34,180 nt of DNA from contig JAJZNG010000070.1 of assembly GCA_021847945.1 (NCBI GenBank), positions 1 to 34,180 of the forward strand, written 5' to 3'. The first letter of the stretch is position 1. Each line of letters begins with the position of its first letter. Shown piece after piece: positions 1-9,823 of this stretch. The translations under genes and the position numbers were made by a program. Under the pieces are notes generated by a model, which worked only from the letters and a program-made list of their open reading frames with translations, did no database searches and was not told the origin of the DNA. Source of the DNA: Actinomycetes bacterium. Lineage in GTDB: Bacteria; Actinomycetota; Acidimicrobiia; Acidimicrobiales; Palsa-688.

Positions 1-663
1 CGCGGCATAGACCTCGGGCTGCAACGGCTTGCCCTCCTGGGACTCCAAGACAGCCCGGTCGATGACGTCGGAGGCTCCCAGCGAACGCAGGTAAGCCCCG
101 GCGGTGGCGGACTTTCCCGTGCTGGCCACTACTTCGTAACCCCTGGCCGCCAGGAGGTTGACGGCGACGCTGCCAACACCTCCCGTAGCGCCGGTCACTA
201 GGACTGGTCCCGAGCCCGTTGTCAGGCCGGCTTTCTCCAGTGCTATGACCGACAGTGCAGCGGTGAAACCGGCGGTGCCTATCACCATCGCCGAGCGACT
301 GTCGAGACCCGCCGGCATGGGAACCAACCAGTCGACGGGGACCATAGCGCGCGCCGCGAACCCGCCGTGGCGTGAGACTCCCAGCTCGTAACCGTGGGCT
401 ATCACCGCGGTTCCCGCCGGTAAAACACCCGCCGGCTCGGCGAGCCTGCCGGCCAAGTCGATGCCCGGCACCAGAGGCGAGATGCGAGCGACTCGACCGT
501 CGGGTGAGGCGGCTAGGGCGTCCTTGAAGTTCACCGACGACCACTCCACGTCGACCAACGCCCCGTCCCCGCCGAGGAAGTCGACGTCTATCTGCTCTAC
601 GTGACGCCGGAACCCATCTGGGCCCTTGACTGCCACGAACGCCGGGAAAGTTTCTGTGCTCAC
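1..663 (-). CDS. acuI: Acrylyl-CoA reductase (NADPH)-type oxidoreductase, AcuI/YhdH family, C-terminus cut by window edge
   Basis: Medium-chain dehydrogenase/reductase of the zinc-free YhdH/AcuI type, which reduces acryloyl-CoA to propionyl-CoA with NADPH. The visible 221 residues contain the family's WSSVNFKDAL segment near residue 45, PGIDLAG, the HGGFA region, GTAGFTAALS, and the nucleotide-binding VTGATGGVGSVAVNLL, in the same order as in E. coli YhdH. Family proteins are about 325 residues, so roughly the last third lies beyond base 1. The GTG start is supported by a TAGCGT -10-like box seven bases upstream and by alignment of the N-terminus with the family. The gene is divergent from the ABC1 kinase gene. 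Family assignment is firm; the substrate is inferred from the family. Confidence 0.88.
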   Translation of the reverse strand, partial: MSTETFPAFVAVKGPDGFRRHVEQIDVDFLGGDGALVDVEWSSVNFKDALAASPDGRVARISPLVPGIDLAGRLAEPAGVLPAGTAVIAHGYELGVSRHGGFAARAMVPVDWLVPMPAGLDSRSAMVIGTAGFTAALSVIALEKAGLTTGSGPVLVTGATGGVGSVAVNLLAARGYEVVASTGKSATAGAYLRSLGASDVIDRAVLESQEGKPLQPEVYAA

Positions 664-670
664 GGGGAAC

Positions 671-676
671 ACGCTA
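671..676 (-). promoter_or_regulatory. Leaderless-type -10 box of acuI
   Basis: TAGCGT on the minus strand, seven bases before the GTG start. It fits the TANNNT pattern and spacing seen at many other genes here. No Shine-Dalgarno sequence lies between box and start, so the transcript probably begins at or next to the start codon. Confidence 0.5.
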
Positions 677-724
677 ACGGCCGGGCAGAGCTTCCAGCGA
701 CATGACGACCGATCGCGCGGAACT

Positions 725-772
725 GTCCACCAAAAGGGCTGTCCAGCAAAAGGGCCGCCCACCAAAAGGGCT
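725..772. repeat. Three tandem copies of a 16-bp unit between acuI and the ABC1 gene
   Basis: Three adjacent 16-base units (725-740, 741-756, 757-772) share the core CCACCAAAAGGGC with one to three differences each. They lie in the 182-bp divergent gap between acuI and the kinase gene, outside both -10 boxes. They could be a simple duplication or a set of binding sites spaced at about 1.5 helical turns. No reading frame explains them. Confidence 0.8.
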
Positions 773-795
773 GCACACGACAGACCCGGCCGTCG

Positions 796-820
796 CCTAG
801 GACCTGACAGTCCGTCTAGG
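796..820. promoter_or_regulatory. Imperfect inverted repeat upstream of the ABC1 gene
   Basis: CCTAGGAC at 796-803 is mirrored by GTCC-GT-CTAGG at 810-820, with two unpaired bases in the right arm. It sits just upstream of the -10 box at 834-839, where an operator could lie. This is weak evidence from symmetry alone. Confidence 0.25.
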
Positions 821-833
821 CCGGGAGGTCGGA

Positions 834-839
834 TAGATT
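834..839 (+). promoter_or_regulatory. Leaderless-type -10 box of the ABC1 kinase gene
   Basis: TAGATT lies six bases before the GTG start at 846. The position and sequence match the -10 boxes at the other leaderless-type starts in the window. Confidence 0.5.
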
Positions 840-845
840 ACCCGG

Positions 846-2462
846 GTGACGTCGGTTATCCCATCTGATCTCGCCGTCGGCGGGTTCAGCTCGAACCCGC
901 CTTGGGAGATCGATCCCGACGACCTTGCCTGGCGGGCCGGTTCGGCGTCGCGGCGCCGCGCAACCCAAGCGCAGGTGCCGAGACTCCTCCGCCACCGGGT
1001 CCTGCCGCCCGGAAGACGCGTGATCAAAGTCGCTTACAAGCTGGGGTTCGCTCTAGGCGGGTGGTATCTCATCGACAGGCGCCGCTCGCGAAAGACGGCC
1101 GAACCGGAACTGTCCAGAGCTGGGTTGTCTCGCCGACTTCGCAAAGCCTTCCAAGGGCTGGGCCCCACCTACATCAAACTCGGCCAGATCCTCTCTTCCG
1201 GGGAGGGACTGTTCCCGCCTGAGCTCGTCGGGGAGTTCCGCCTCCTTCGGGACCGCGTCCCTCCGGAGACCTTCGACACGGTTCGCGCAGTCGTGGAGGA
1301 GGACCTGGGGGCCACGTTGGAGGAAGTGTTCTCCTCTTTCGATCGCGAGGCCCTAGCCGCAGCGTCGATCGCCCAGGTTCACGCGGCGACCCTGCGAACC
1401 GGCGAACAAGTGGTGGTCAAGGTGCAACGGCCTTCGGTTGCGCGTAACGTCGCCGAGGACCTGGCGGCTATGAGTTGGATCGCACCTCACCTCATAGGCC
1501 GAATACCCGTAGCCAGCTTGGCGAACCCCCCAGCACTAGTCGAGCTGTTCGCCGAAACGATCGTCGAAGAGCTCGACTTCCGCCTAGAGGCTGACAACAT
1601 GCTCGACGTGGCAGGCGTGTTCGCAGCGACGGACCAACGCCAGGTCATAGTGCCCCGCCCGCATCCCCGACTTGTGACGCGCCGGGTACTTGTTATGGAG
1701 CGTCTCAGCGGCTTCTCCTTCGACGACGTCGAAGGCATGAAAGCAGCCGGGATCGACACGACTGAAGTCGTCCGGGCGCTCATGATCTCCTTCCTCGAAG
1801 GGGCGACGCTGTACGGGGTGTTCCACGGTGATCTCCACGGCGGGAACCTATTCGTGATGGCCGACGGTAAGGTCGCGCTGCTCGACTACGGGATCACCGG
1901 CCGCCTCGACCAGCCGCGGCGTCTCGCTTTTCTGCGGATGCTCATGGGCGGGACGATCAACGACCCCAAGATGCAGCTCTCCGCACTTCGCGACCTCGGC
2001 GCGCTACCCGCCGACGCCGACCTCGACGCAGTGATATCCGACCTTGGGATAGACCAGCCCGTGCGGGATCCTACGATGATGTCACCGGAGGAGCTCCTCG
2101 CCGAGATCCGCGACATCACCAAAAAGCTCCTCGCCTACGGGGCGAAGTTTCCGAAGGTGCTGATGCTCTACGTCAAGGACCTCCTCTTCATCGACGGGGC
2201 GCTCGCTACTCTCGCTCCCGACCTGGACCTTTTCCAAGAAGTGACGCGGATCGCCCTGTACTTCACGTCCCGCCACGGCGAGCGCATCGCAGCAGAGGTC
2301 GGCGTGGATCCACGCGAGACCGCCGTCGACCTCGACGGGCTCAGAGCATCGCTAGGAGTTCCGTCCGAGGTCGAGTCGATGAGCTACCGTGACCTTCAAG
2401 CGCGGCGGGCGCTGATCCGAAAGAGGATGCGCGACCATCACAAGGCGAAACACTCGGGCTGA
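846..2462 (+). CDS. ABC1/UbiB-family atypical protein kinase-like protein
   Basis: A 538-residue ABC1 (AarF/UbiB/ADCK) family protein. The diagnostic KxGQ motif is at residues 111-114 (YIKLGQIL), the Ala-rich loop ASIAQVHAA follows at about 173-181, the nucleotide-binding lysine is in VVVKVQRP (about 192), and the catalytic-loop equivalent HGDLHGGN is at 327-334 with the DYG metal motif at about 347-349. Bacterial members are ATPases linked to isoprenoid-quinone metabolism. Its quinone would be menaquinone here, which is inference. Unlike E. coli UbiB there is no obvious C-terminal transmembrane pair; the protein ends in a basic tail. Sixty-one bases separate it from typA. Confidence 0.9.
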   Translation: MTSVIPSDLAVGGFSSNPPWEIDPDDLAWRAGSASRRRATQAQVPRLLRHRVLPPGRRVIKVAYKLGFALGGWYLIDRRRSRKTAEPELSRAGLSRRLRKAFQGLGPTYIKLGQILSSGEGLFPPELVGEFRLLRDRVPPETFDTVRAVVEEDLGATLEEVFSSFDREALAAASIAQVHAATLRTGEQVVVKVQRPSVARNVAEDLAAMSWIAPHLIGRIPVASLANPPALVELFAETIVEELDFRLEADNMLDVAGVFAATDQRQVIVPRPHPRLVTRRVLVMERLSGFSFDDVEGMKAAGIDTTEVVRALMISFLEGATLYGVFHGDLHGGNLFVMADGKVALLDYGITGRLDQPRRLAFLRMLMGGTINDPKMQLSALRDLGALPADADLDAVISDLGIDQPVRDPTMMSPEELLAEIRDITKKLLAYGAKFPKVLMLYVKDLLFIDGALATLAPDLDLFQEVTRIALYFTSRHGERIAAEVGVDPRETAVDLDGLRASLGVPSEVESMSYRDLQARRALIRKRMRDHHKAKHSG

Positions 2463-2472
2463 GCGCGCCCGC

Positions 2473-2478
2473 TAGGGT
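2473..2478 (+). promoter_or_regulatory. typA: Possible -10 box for typA
   Basis: TAGGGT in the 61-bp gap before typA would give a leader of roughly 38 bases. No strong Shine-Dalgarno sequence precedes the ATG. This is a weak call based on similarity to other boxes here; readthrough from the ABC1 gene is equally possible. Confidence 0.25.
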
Positions 2479-2523
2479 GGAAAGTCCGCCCGAATCTGGA
2501 GCTCTACGAAAATTTCTTCCGCC

Positions 2524-4383
<1,860 letters not shown>

Positions 4384-4489
4384 CAGCAGCCTGGCCGCCC
4401 ACCGACCGGCAACCAACCGGCGGAGGAGACCCGCGGCTCGCCAGGTGGTCGATGTTGCGGCTGGAAACCCGCCCGAAACACTGGCCTGT

Positions 4490-4495
4490 CACAAT
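4490..4495 (+). promoter_or_regulatory. Leaderless-type -10 box of the ATP-grasp operon
   Basis: CACAAT ends seven bases before the ATG at 4503. It is one reason to prefer that start over the in-frame ATGs at 4452 and 4494; the 4494 ATG overlaps the box itself. It would drive the three-gene ATP-grasp/alpha-E/transglutaminase operon. Confidence 0.45.
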
Positions 4496-4502
4496 GTGGG
4501 CG

Positions 4503-6164
4503 ATGGGGGATCTCCTCGACGAGTACAGCTTCGCCCGTCCCTACGGGCGAAGCGCATGGGACGAGATGTTCGAGGACCGCGGGTCGCCGAGACCGGGTGC
4601 GAGAGCTCTGTGTGACATCCTTCAGTCCCTTTCCGGTGCCGAACTGGAGTCGCGCGCCTCGGCCAGGGACCGGATGTTCCGCGACCGGGGCATCACCTTC
4701 CAACTGTCAGGAGAGGAGAGGCCGTTCCCGCTCGACCTGATCCCCCGTCTGATCGTCGAGGACGAATGGCAGGAGCTCGAACGGGGCATCGTGCAGCGTG
4801 TCAAAGCCCTAGAAGCCCTCCTAGCCGACGTGTACGGCGCGGGACGCATCTTCGCCGATGGGGTTATCCCCCGTCGCTTGGTAACCTCGTCGGAGCACTT
4901 CCACAGGGCCGCGTGGGGGATCGAGCCGCCCAACGGGGTCCGGGTACACGTCGCCGGCATCGACGTAGTCCGCGGCGGCGACGGGCATTTCTACGTTCTC
5001 GAAGACAACTTGCGATGCCCGTCGGGGGTTTCCTACGTGATCGAGAACCGCCGGATGATGGCACGCATCTTCCCCGAACTTTTCGCGAGTCATCGGGTTA
5101 CCGCCGTCGATGGCTACCCAGCGAAGCTCCTCGAAGCTCTCAGGGCGGCCGCCCCGTCGGGGGTGTCTGATCCGACTGTCGTGGTGATGACACCTGGGGT
5201 GTACAACTCCGCCTTCTTCGAGCACTCGTTCCTCGCCCGCCAGATGGGCGTCGAGCTTGTCGAAGGTCGCGACCTGCTCTGCCACTCAGGGCGCGTGTAC
5301 ATGAGAACCTCCGACGGCGAACGCGAGGTTCACGTCATCTACAGACGTGTCGACGACGAGTTCCTCGACCCGCTCCAGTTCAGAAGCGACTCCCTGGTCG
5401 GCTGCCCAGGGCTGATCAACGTGGCCCGCTCGGGCAACGTCACCCTGGCTAACGCCGTCGGCAACGGCATCGCCGACGACAAGCTCACCTACACATACTT
5501 GCCGGACGCGATCCGCTACTACCTGGGCGAGGAGCCGATCCTGCGGAACGTGTCCACCTACCGTCTCGAGGATCCCGAGCAGCTGGCGTACACGCTGGAA
5601 CGCATCGATCAACTTGTTTTCAAGCCGGTGTCTGGCTCCGGTGGCTACGGGATCGTGATAGGTCCTGACGCCAGCGACGAACACCTTGCGTCGCTGAGAA
5701 AGGACCTGATCCTCAACCCGAGAGGTTGGATCGCCCAAGAGCTGGTGGCCTTGTCGACAGCGCCCACATGGGTGGACAATCGGATCGCACCGCGCCATCT
5801 CGATCTGCGCCCTTTTGCCATAAACGACGGCAACGACATCTGGGTGCTCCCAGGCGGGCTCACCAGGGTGGCGCTTCCCGAGGGTGGGCTCGTCGTGAAC
5901 TCGAGCCAGGGTGGTGGTTCCAAAGATACGTGGGTGATCGCCGGAGAAGGCCGGCGGAGAACGAAGGTCCCGATCCGTAAGCCACAACACTCAGCACTGT
6001 CAAACGACCGCCCCTCCGGCGGCCCCCAACAGTCGTCCTCCGGGTCCCCCTTCGTCGCTTTCGACCCCGAGCCGGGACCGAGTTGGGAGGACCCCGACCG
6101 TCTGCGCCAACAGGAGCGCCAGCAGCAGCAAGCTCGACAAGGGCAGGGCCCGCTGGGATGCTGA
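4503..6164 (+). CDS. Circularly permuted ATP-grasp protein (DUF404/DUF407 type)
   Basis: A 553-residue member of the circularly permuted type 2 ATP-grasp family. Recognisable stretches include DEMFEDRG near the N-terminus, GIDVVRGGDGHFYVLEDNLR (DUF404/407 core), VMTPGVYNSAFFEH, VGNGIADDKL and FKPVSGSGGYGI, the ATP-binding glycine loop. Family members are proposed amidoligases joining amino acids or peptides, often beside alpha-E and transglutaminase genes as here. After the core there is a 66-residue low-complexity tail (5964-6161) rich in Pro, Ser and Gln (11 Gln) ending in Cys, which makes the protein longer than usual. The start at 4503 avoids overlap with typA. It overlaps the next gene by seven bases. 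Product and substrate are unknown. Confidence 0.9.
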   Translation: MGDLLDEYSFARPYGRSAWDEMFEDRGSPRPGARALCDILQSLSGAELESRASARDRMFRDRGITFQLSGEERPFPLDLIPRLIVEDEWQELERGIVQRVKALEALLADVYGAGRIFADGVIPRRLVTSSEHFHRAAWGIEPPNGVRVHVAGIDVVRGGDGHFYVLEDNLRCPSGVSYVIENRRMMARIFPELFASHRVTAVDGYPAKLLEALRAAAPSGVSDPTVVVMTPGVYNSAFFEHSFLARQMGVELVEGRDLLCHSGRVYMRTSDGEREVHVIYRRVDDEFLDPLQFRSDSLVGCPGLINVARSGNVTLANAVGNGIADDKLTYTYLPDAIRYYLGEEPILRNVSTYRLEDPEQLAYTLERIDQLVFKPVSGSGGYGIVIGPDASDEHLASLRKDLILNPRGWIAQELVALSTAPTWVDNRIAPRHLDLRPFAINDGNDIWVLPGGLTRVALPEGGLVVNSSQGGGSKDTWVIAGEGRRRTKVPIRKPQHSALSNDRPSGGPQQSSSGSPFVAFDPEPGPSWEDPDRLRQQERQQQQARQGQGPLGC

Positions 6165-7120
6165 GCCGAATAGCCGAAAGTCTGTTCTGGATCGGCCGCT
6201 ACGTCGAAAGGGCCGAGGACACCGCCCGAATTCTCGACGTCCACGTGCATCACCTGCTCGAGACCCAAGTCGAAAGCGAAGCGGAGCTGTGCGGGAGGCT
6301 TCTGGCGGTCATGGGGGTCAAAGCGCTTGACGTCGACCCCGATCAACTCACGTCGCAGCAAGTCGTTGACAGGCTCGCGTTCGACGTGAGCAACCCAAGT
6401 TCGATTGTATCGTCGCTGGTAGCGGCACGAGCTAACGGCAGGAGTGTGAGTGAGGCGATTAGCTCGGAGCTTTGGGAAGCGCTCAACATCACCTACAACA
6501 CCATCTTCTCTGAGGGCTCCCCCAGCACGACCTTCAGCGCGTACAGCTTCTTCCGCTTCGTTCGGGAGAGGGCCGCCGTCATCTCTGGCCTGATTGATTC
6601 GACCATGTCGAGGGATGACGCCTGGCGCTTCATGGTGGTAGGGCGCAGCCTGGAGCGCGTGGACATGCTCGCCAGGCTGCTGGCCGCAGCCACCTCGGGT
6701 CCCGAGCCGGACTGGATAGTGCTCCTGCGGTCCTTCTCCGCCCACGAGGCGTTTCTGCGAACGTACCGCCGCGAGCCCGAAGGGGCTCTAGCAGCACAGT
6801 TCCTCCTGTTGGACCGCCTGTTCCCACGTTCCGCGTTCTTCTCCTTGCGAACCGCCGAGGAGTGCCTGGCCGAGCTTGACCCGATCTCGGGACGGTTAGG
6901 TCCAAGCGACGAGGGACGCAGAGTTCTAGGCAGGCTTCGCACGACTCTCGAGTTCATCCAGGTGTCCGAGCTACTCTTCGAGTTGCCAAAGTTGCTACCC
7001 GACCTTCAGCGTCAGTGCGCAGCGGCCTCGATGGCTATCGCGTCCCGCTACTTCCGCAAGACGAACGTGGTCGAGTGGATCATGGAGAGGGAGGGCGTCG
7101 AAGGGGTTACGACCCGGTGA
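6158..7120 (+). CDS. Alpha-E domain protein (DUF403)
   Basis: A 320-residue, all-helical alpha-E (DUF403) protein. The N-terminal signature MLSRIAESLFWIGRYVERAE and the later SRDDAWRFMVVGRSLERVDM are typical of the family. No catalytic residues are known; it is always found with the circularly permuted ATP-grasp and transglutaminase-like genes and is thought to be a partner subunit or substrate carrier. The ATG at 6158 overlaps the upstream stop by seven bases (ATGCTGA), which implies translational coupling and fixes the start. An upstream in-frame extension (from 6083) would overlap the ATP-grasp gene deeply and lies before the conserved N-terminus. Confidence 0.92.
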   Translation: MLSRIAESLFWIGRYVERAEDTARILDVHVHHLLETQVESEAELCGRLLAVMGVKALDVDPDQLTSQQVVDRLAFDVSNPSSIVSSLVAARANGRSVSEAISSELWEALNITYNTIFSEGSPSTTFSAYSFFRFVRERAAVISGLIDSTMSRDDAWRFMVVGRSLERVDMLARLLAAATSGPEPDWIVLLRSFSAHEAFLRTYRREPEGALAAQFLLLDRLFPRSAFFSLRTAEECLAELDPISGRLGPSDEGRRVLGRLRTTLEFIQVSELLFELPKLLPDLQRQCAAASMAIASRYFRKTNVVEWIMEREGVEGVTTR

Positions 7121-7962
7121 CACCCAGACGCCTTCGCATCGACCACGTGAGCCGTTACAGCTACAGCGGAGTCGTGCAGTCCTCTTACAACGAGGTGAGG
7201 CTGACTCCGCTCAGCACCCCTTTCCAGCAGCTGTTAGACCTACGCGTCAACGTCACCCCACAGGTTCCGCTCTACACCTACATCGACTACTGGGGCACGC
7301 AGGTCCACGCCTTCGACATCCATTCCCCCCACGACACCATGACAGTGGCAGCAAGATCAGTCGTGGAGATCTCAGAGATCAACCCTTCGGACCCTTCGGT
7401 GACGTGGGATGATGTGGCCGCTCACGACGTAGCTGACGGTCTCGGCGAGTTTCTTGAGTACACGAGCTATGTCCCACGGGACGGACGGCTCGCAGGGATC
7501 GCGTCGAGCCTCACCCGGGGATGCTCCCCACGCGAGGCGGCGACCGCTGCGCTTGGCTGGGTGGGCGCCGAGTTGACCTACCAGGCTGGGGCTACGGGAG
7601 TTCACACTTCGGGGGTCGAAGCGTGGGAAGGTGGAGTCGGGGTGTGCCAAGACTTCGCCCATCTGTCCCTTTGTCTCCTACGCGCGATGCGTATCCCCGC
7701 CAGGTACTGCTCCGGTTACGTTTACCCCGACGAGGAGGTCACCGTCGGCGCAGCGGTCACCGCCGAAAGCCATGCCTGGGTGGAGTACTGGGTTGGGGAC
7801 TGGGTCGCGGTGGACCCGACAGCGGGAAGTTCGGTCAGCAATAGGCATGTGCTGGTAGCAAGAGGACGCGACTACTCAGACGTGGCCCCCGTCAAGGGAA
7901 TTTTCAACGGCGGGCCGACCTCAGGGATGCAGGTCGAAGTGCAACTAACCCCGCTGGCTTGA
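7117..7962 (+). CDS. Transglutaminase-like cysteine protease-fold protein
   Basis: A 281-residue protein with an N-terminal beta domain (LRIDHVSRYSYSGVV, typical of bacterial transglutaminase-like N-terminal regions) and a C-terminal transglutaminase core. The catalytic triad is visible: Cys177 in GVGVCQDFAHL, His219 in ESHAWVEYW and Asp233 in VAVDPTAG. Such proteins may cleave or form amide bonds. The GTG start overlaps the upstream stop by four bases (GTGA). It is the third gene of the ATP-grasp/alpha-E operon, and homologous trios are known, for example Mycobacterium tuberculosis Rv2411c-Rv2409c. Whether it hydrolyses or transfers the product of the ATP-grasp enzyme is unknown. Confidence 0.92.
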   Translation: MTPRRLRIDHVSRYSYSGVVQSSYNEVRLTPLSTPFQQLLDLRVNVTPQVPLYTYIDYWGTQVHAFDIHSPHDTMTVAARSVVEISEINPSDPSVTWDDVAAHDVADGLGEFLEYTSYVPRDGRLAGIASSLTRGCSPREAATAALGWVGAELTYQAGATGVHTSGVEAWEGGVGVCQDFAHLSLCLLRAMRIPARYCSGYVYPDEEVTVGAAVTAESHAWVEYWVGDWVAVDPTAGSSVSNRHVLVARGRDYSDVAPVKGIFNGGPTSGMQVEVQLTPLA

Positions 7963-7985
7963 CCACCGCTCGCCAAGTTGGGCTT

Positions 7986-9611
7986 CTACCCCGCCTGTTC
8001 GACTACGAGGTCGCCAGCTGACTCTCTGGCTCTCAGCACTTTCTTGTCGAACTTGCCTACTGAGGTCTTGGGAACGGCGTCGATGAACGTCCAGCGCTCG
8101 GGTATCCACCATTTCGCAACCCGACCTTCGAGCCAGGAGCGGAGGTCTGCGGCGCCTAGGGAGCTACCGTCGTTTCTGACAACCACGGCCAGCGGTCTTT
8201 CCCCCCACTTGTCGTCTGGGACGCCGACAACCGCAGCCTCAGCCACCTCCGGGTGTCCCATCAAGACGTTCTCCAGCTCCACAGAGGAGATCCATTCGCC
8301 GCCGGACTTGATCACATCTTTGAGGCGGTCTGATATCGACAGGAATCCGTGGTCGTCGATGCTTCCGATGTCGCCGGTGCGCAGCCAGCCGTCGTGGAAC
8401 TTCTCCGGGGCGGGATCCATGTAATAGGAGCCGGTGATCCACGGTCCTCGCACTTCCACCTCTCCTGTCGACTTCCCGTCCCAGGGGGCCTCGGAGCCGT
8501 CGTCTTTGACTATGCGCATCTCCACCCCCGGAATGACACGTCCGGTGCGCAGCCGCCACCCGCGGTCCCACGTGTCGGCTTCCCCGGGGGGTTCGCTCAC
8601 TGCGCAGACCGGGCTCGTCTCGGTCATCCCCCAGCCTTGCAACATCCTGATACCCAGCTTGTCGAAACCGTCCACGAGGCTGCCGGGAAGAGCTGATCCC
8701 CCTGACACGAGCCCTCGCAGGCTCGACAGGTCGTGGCCCGGGTTGGCCTCGACGTAGCGCAGGACTTCGCTCCAGATGGTCGGAACTCCCGCCGAGACCG
8801 TCGCTTTGGTCATCTCGAACAGCTTCACCAAGGGCTCGCCCTGCAAGAAGCGTCCGGGCATGACCAGGTCGGAGCCGCACATCCACCCCACGTAGGGCCA
8901 ACCCCAGGCGTTCACATGGAACATCGGCACGATGACCACCGCCCGGTCGCGCTCGCCTATGGTGAGGTTCGAAGCGTTGTTGTAAGCGAAAGCGTGCAGG
9001 AATGTAGAACGGTGGCTGTACACGACGCCCTTCGGATCACCGGTGGTGCCGCTCGTGTAGCACATGGCGGCAGCTGACCTCTCGTCGATGTCTGGCCAGT
9101 CAGCGCCTGGTGCCTCGGCCGCGAGGAGATCCTCGTAGCGCACGACCGACCCGAGCGCGCCGAGGGCCTGTTCGTCGACGGGTCCGTCGTCGACGAGGAC
9201 GTAGTGCTCGACGGTACGCAGCTGCGCCGACACCGCCGCCAAAGCTCCGACCACGCTCGAGTTGACCAGTATCACCTTGTCCCCCGCCTGGTTGACTACA
9301 TGGACTAGCTGCTCGGGGAACAACCTCAAGTTGAGCGTGTGCAGGACGGCGCCCATACATGGAACCCCGAAATAAGCTTCGAGATGTTCCTGGTTGTTCC
9401 ACATGAACGTGCCTACGACGTCACCGGCTCCCAGCCCGAGCCGTCTAAGGGCACCGGCGAGCCGCTCGGCCCTGTCGGCTACCTCGGCGAACGTCGCCTC
9501 GGACGTGGAAGCCCCGTCGAAGGTCACCACCTTGGAACGCCTGTGCACCCTCGCCCCGTGCCGGAAAAGAGATGTGATCGTCAGAGGCACATCCTGCATG
9601 GTCGAAAGCAC
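7986..9611 (-). CDS. Fatty-acyl-CoA synthetase (AMP-forming ligase)
   Basis: A 541-residue adenylate-forming enzyme of the ANL superfamily, most like medium/long-chain fatty-acyl-CoA ligases such as Thermus TTHA0604. The P-loop YTSGTTGDPKG is at about residues 185-195, followed by MLQGWGMTETSPV, the DGWLRTGDIG hinge region, SDRLKDVIKSGGEWIS and the C-terminal catalytic lysine region SVGKFDKK. It activates a fatty acid to acyl-AMP and then acyl-CoA. The GTG at 9611 is chosen because AGGAGG lies nine bases upstream; an in-frame ATG twelve bases later and a longer frame from 9668 are less well placed. The transcript converges with the transglutaminase gene, 23 bases away. Confidence 0.9.
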   Translation of the reverse strand: MLSTMQDVPLTITSLFRHGARVHRRSKVVTFDGASTSEATFAEVADRAERLAGALRRLGLGAGDVVGTFMWNNQEHLEAYFGVPCMGAVLHTLNLRLFPEQLVHVVNQAGDKVILVNSSVVGALAAVSAQLRTVEHYVLVDDGPVDEQALGALGSVVRYEDLLAAEAPGADWPDIDERSAAAMCYTSGTTGDPKGVVYSHRSTFLHAFAYNNASNLTIGERDRAVVIVPMFHVNAWGWPYVGWMCGSDLVMPGRFLQGEPLVKLFEMTKATVSAGVPTIWSEVLRYVEANPGHDLSSLRGLVSGGSALPGSLVDGFDKLGIRMLQGWGMTETSPVCAVSEPPGEADTWDRGWRLRTGRVIPGVEMRIVKDDGSEAPWDGKSTGEVEVRGPWITGSYYMDPAPEKFHDGWLRTGDIGSIDDHGFLSISDRLKDVIKSGGEWISSVELENVLMGHPEVAEAAVVGVPDDKWGERPLAVVVRNDGSSLGAADLRSWLEGRVAKWWIPERWTFIDAVPKTSVGKFDKKVLRARESAGDLVVEQAG

Positions 9612-9620
9612 AGCTCGAAT

Positions 9621-9626
9621 CCTCCT
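9621..9626 (-). promoter_or_regulatory. Shine-Dalgarno sequence deciding the acyl-CoA ligase start
   Basis: AGGAGG on the minus strand, nine bases before the GTG at 9611. It is one of only a few strong ribosome-binding sites in the window. Confidence 0.7.
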
Positions 9627-9670
9627 CAGGAAAAGGGACCGCACCAGTGGGATACACGGCGCCGGCAACT

Positions 9671-9676
9671 AAAATA
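9671..9676 (-). promoter_or_regulatory. Possible -10 box for the acyl-CoA ligase gene
   Basis: TATTTT on the minus strand lies in a locally AT-richer stretch about 60 bases before the GTG start. It would give a leader carrying the AGGAGG site. No convincing -35 element was assigned. Confidence 0.4.
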
Positions 9677-9736
9677 CCCCTCATCGTCTCACAACAATCC
9701 CGGTCGGACCAAGACCGCTTTTCGCTCCCGGCCACG

Positions 9737-9823
9737 GCGTCAGTTGCAGACTGGCTGCCAGTTCCAGACAGGGTTGTCGGGGTAGGATGGCTGTCAGTTC
9801 CAGACGGGGTTGTCGGGGTAGAA
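9737..9823. repeat. 36-bp tandem duplication spanning the 3' end of yqgE
   Basis: Two 36-base units (9752-9787 and 9788-9823) differ at only a few positions, and a degraded third partial copy lies at 9737-9751. The inner copy encodes the last residues of YqgE and contains its stop codon; the outer copy repeats the same coding text after the stop, with the stop position changed (TGA to TGG). Nothing else is seen in the 182-bp gap except the ligase promoter region. Confidence 0.85.

Noticed and set aside
725-772. CRISPR array
   Set aside because: The units are 16 bp with no spacers and no cas genes are present; it is a simple tandem repeat.
5645-6745. 366-residue reading frame on the minus strand
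   Set aside because: It is antisense to the ATP-grasp and alpha-E genes, both firmly identified.
7986-9611. MenE in addition to the gene at 33592
   Set aside because: The longer pre-P-loop region and overall motif set fit fatty-acyl-CoA ligases, and the men genes are far away.
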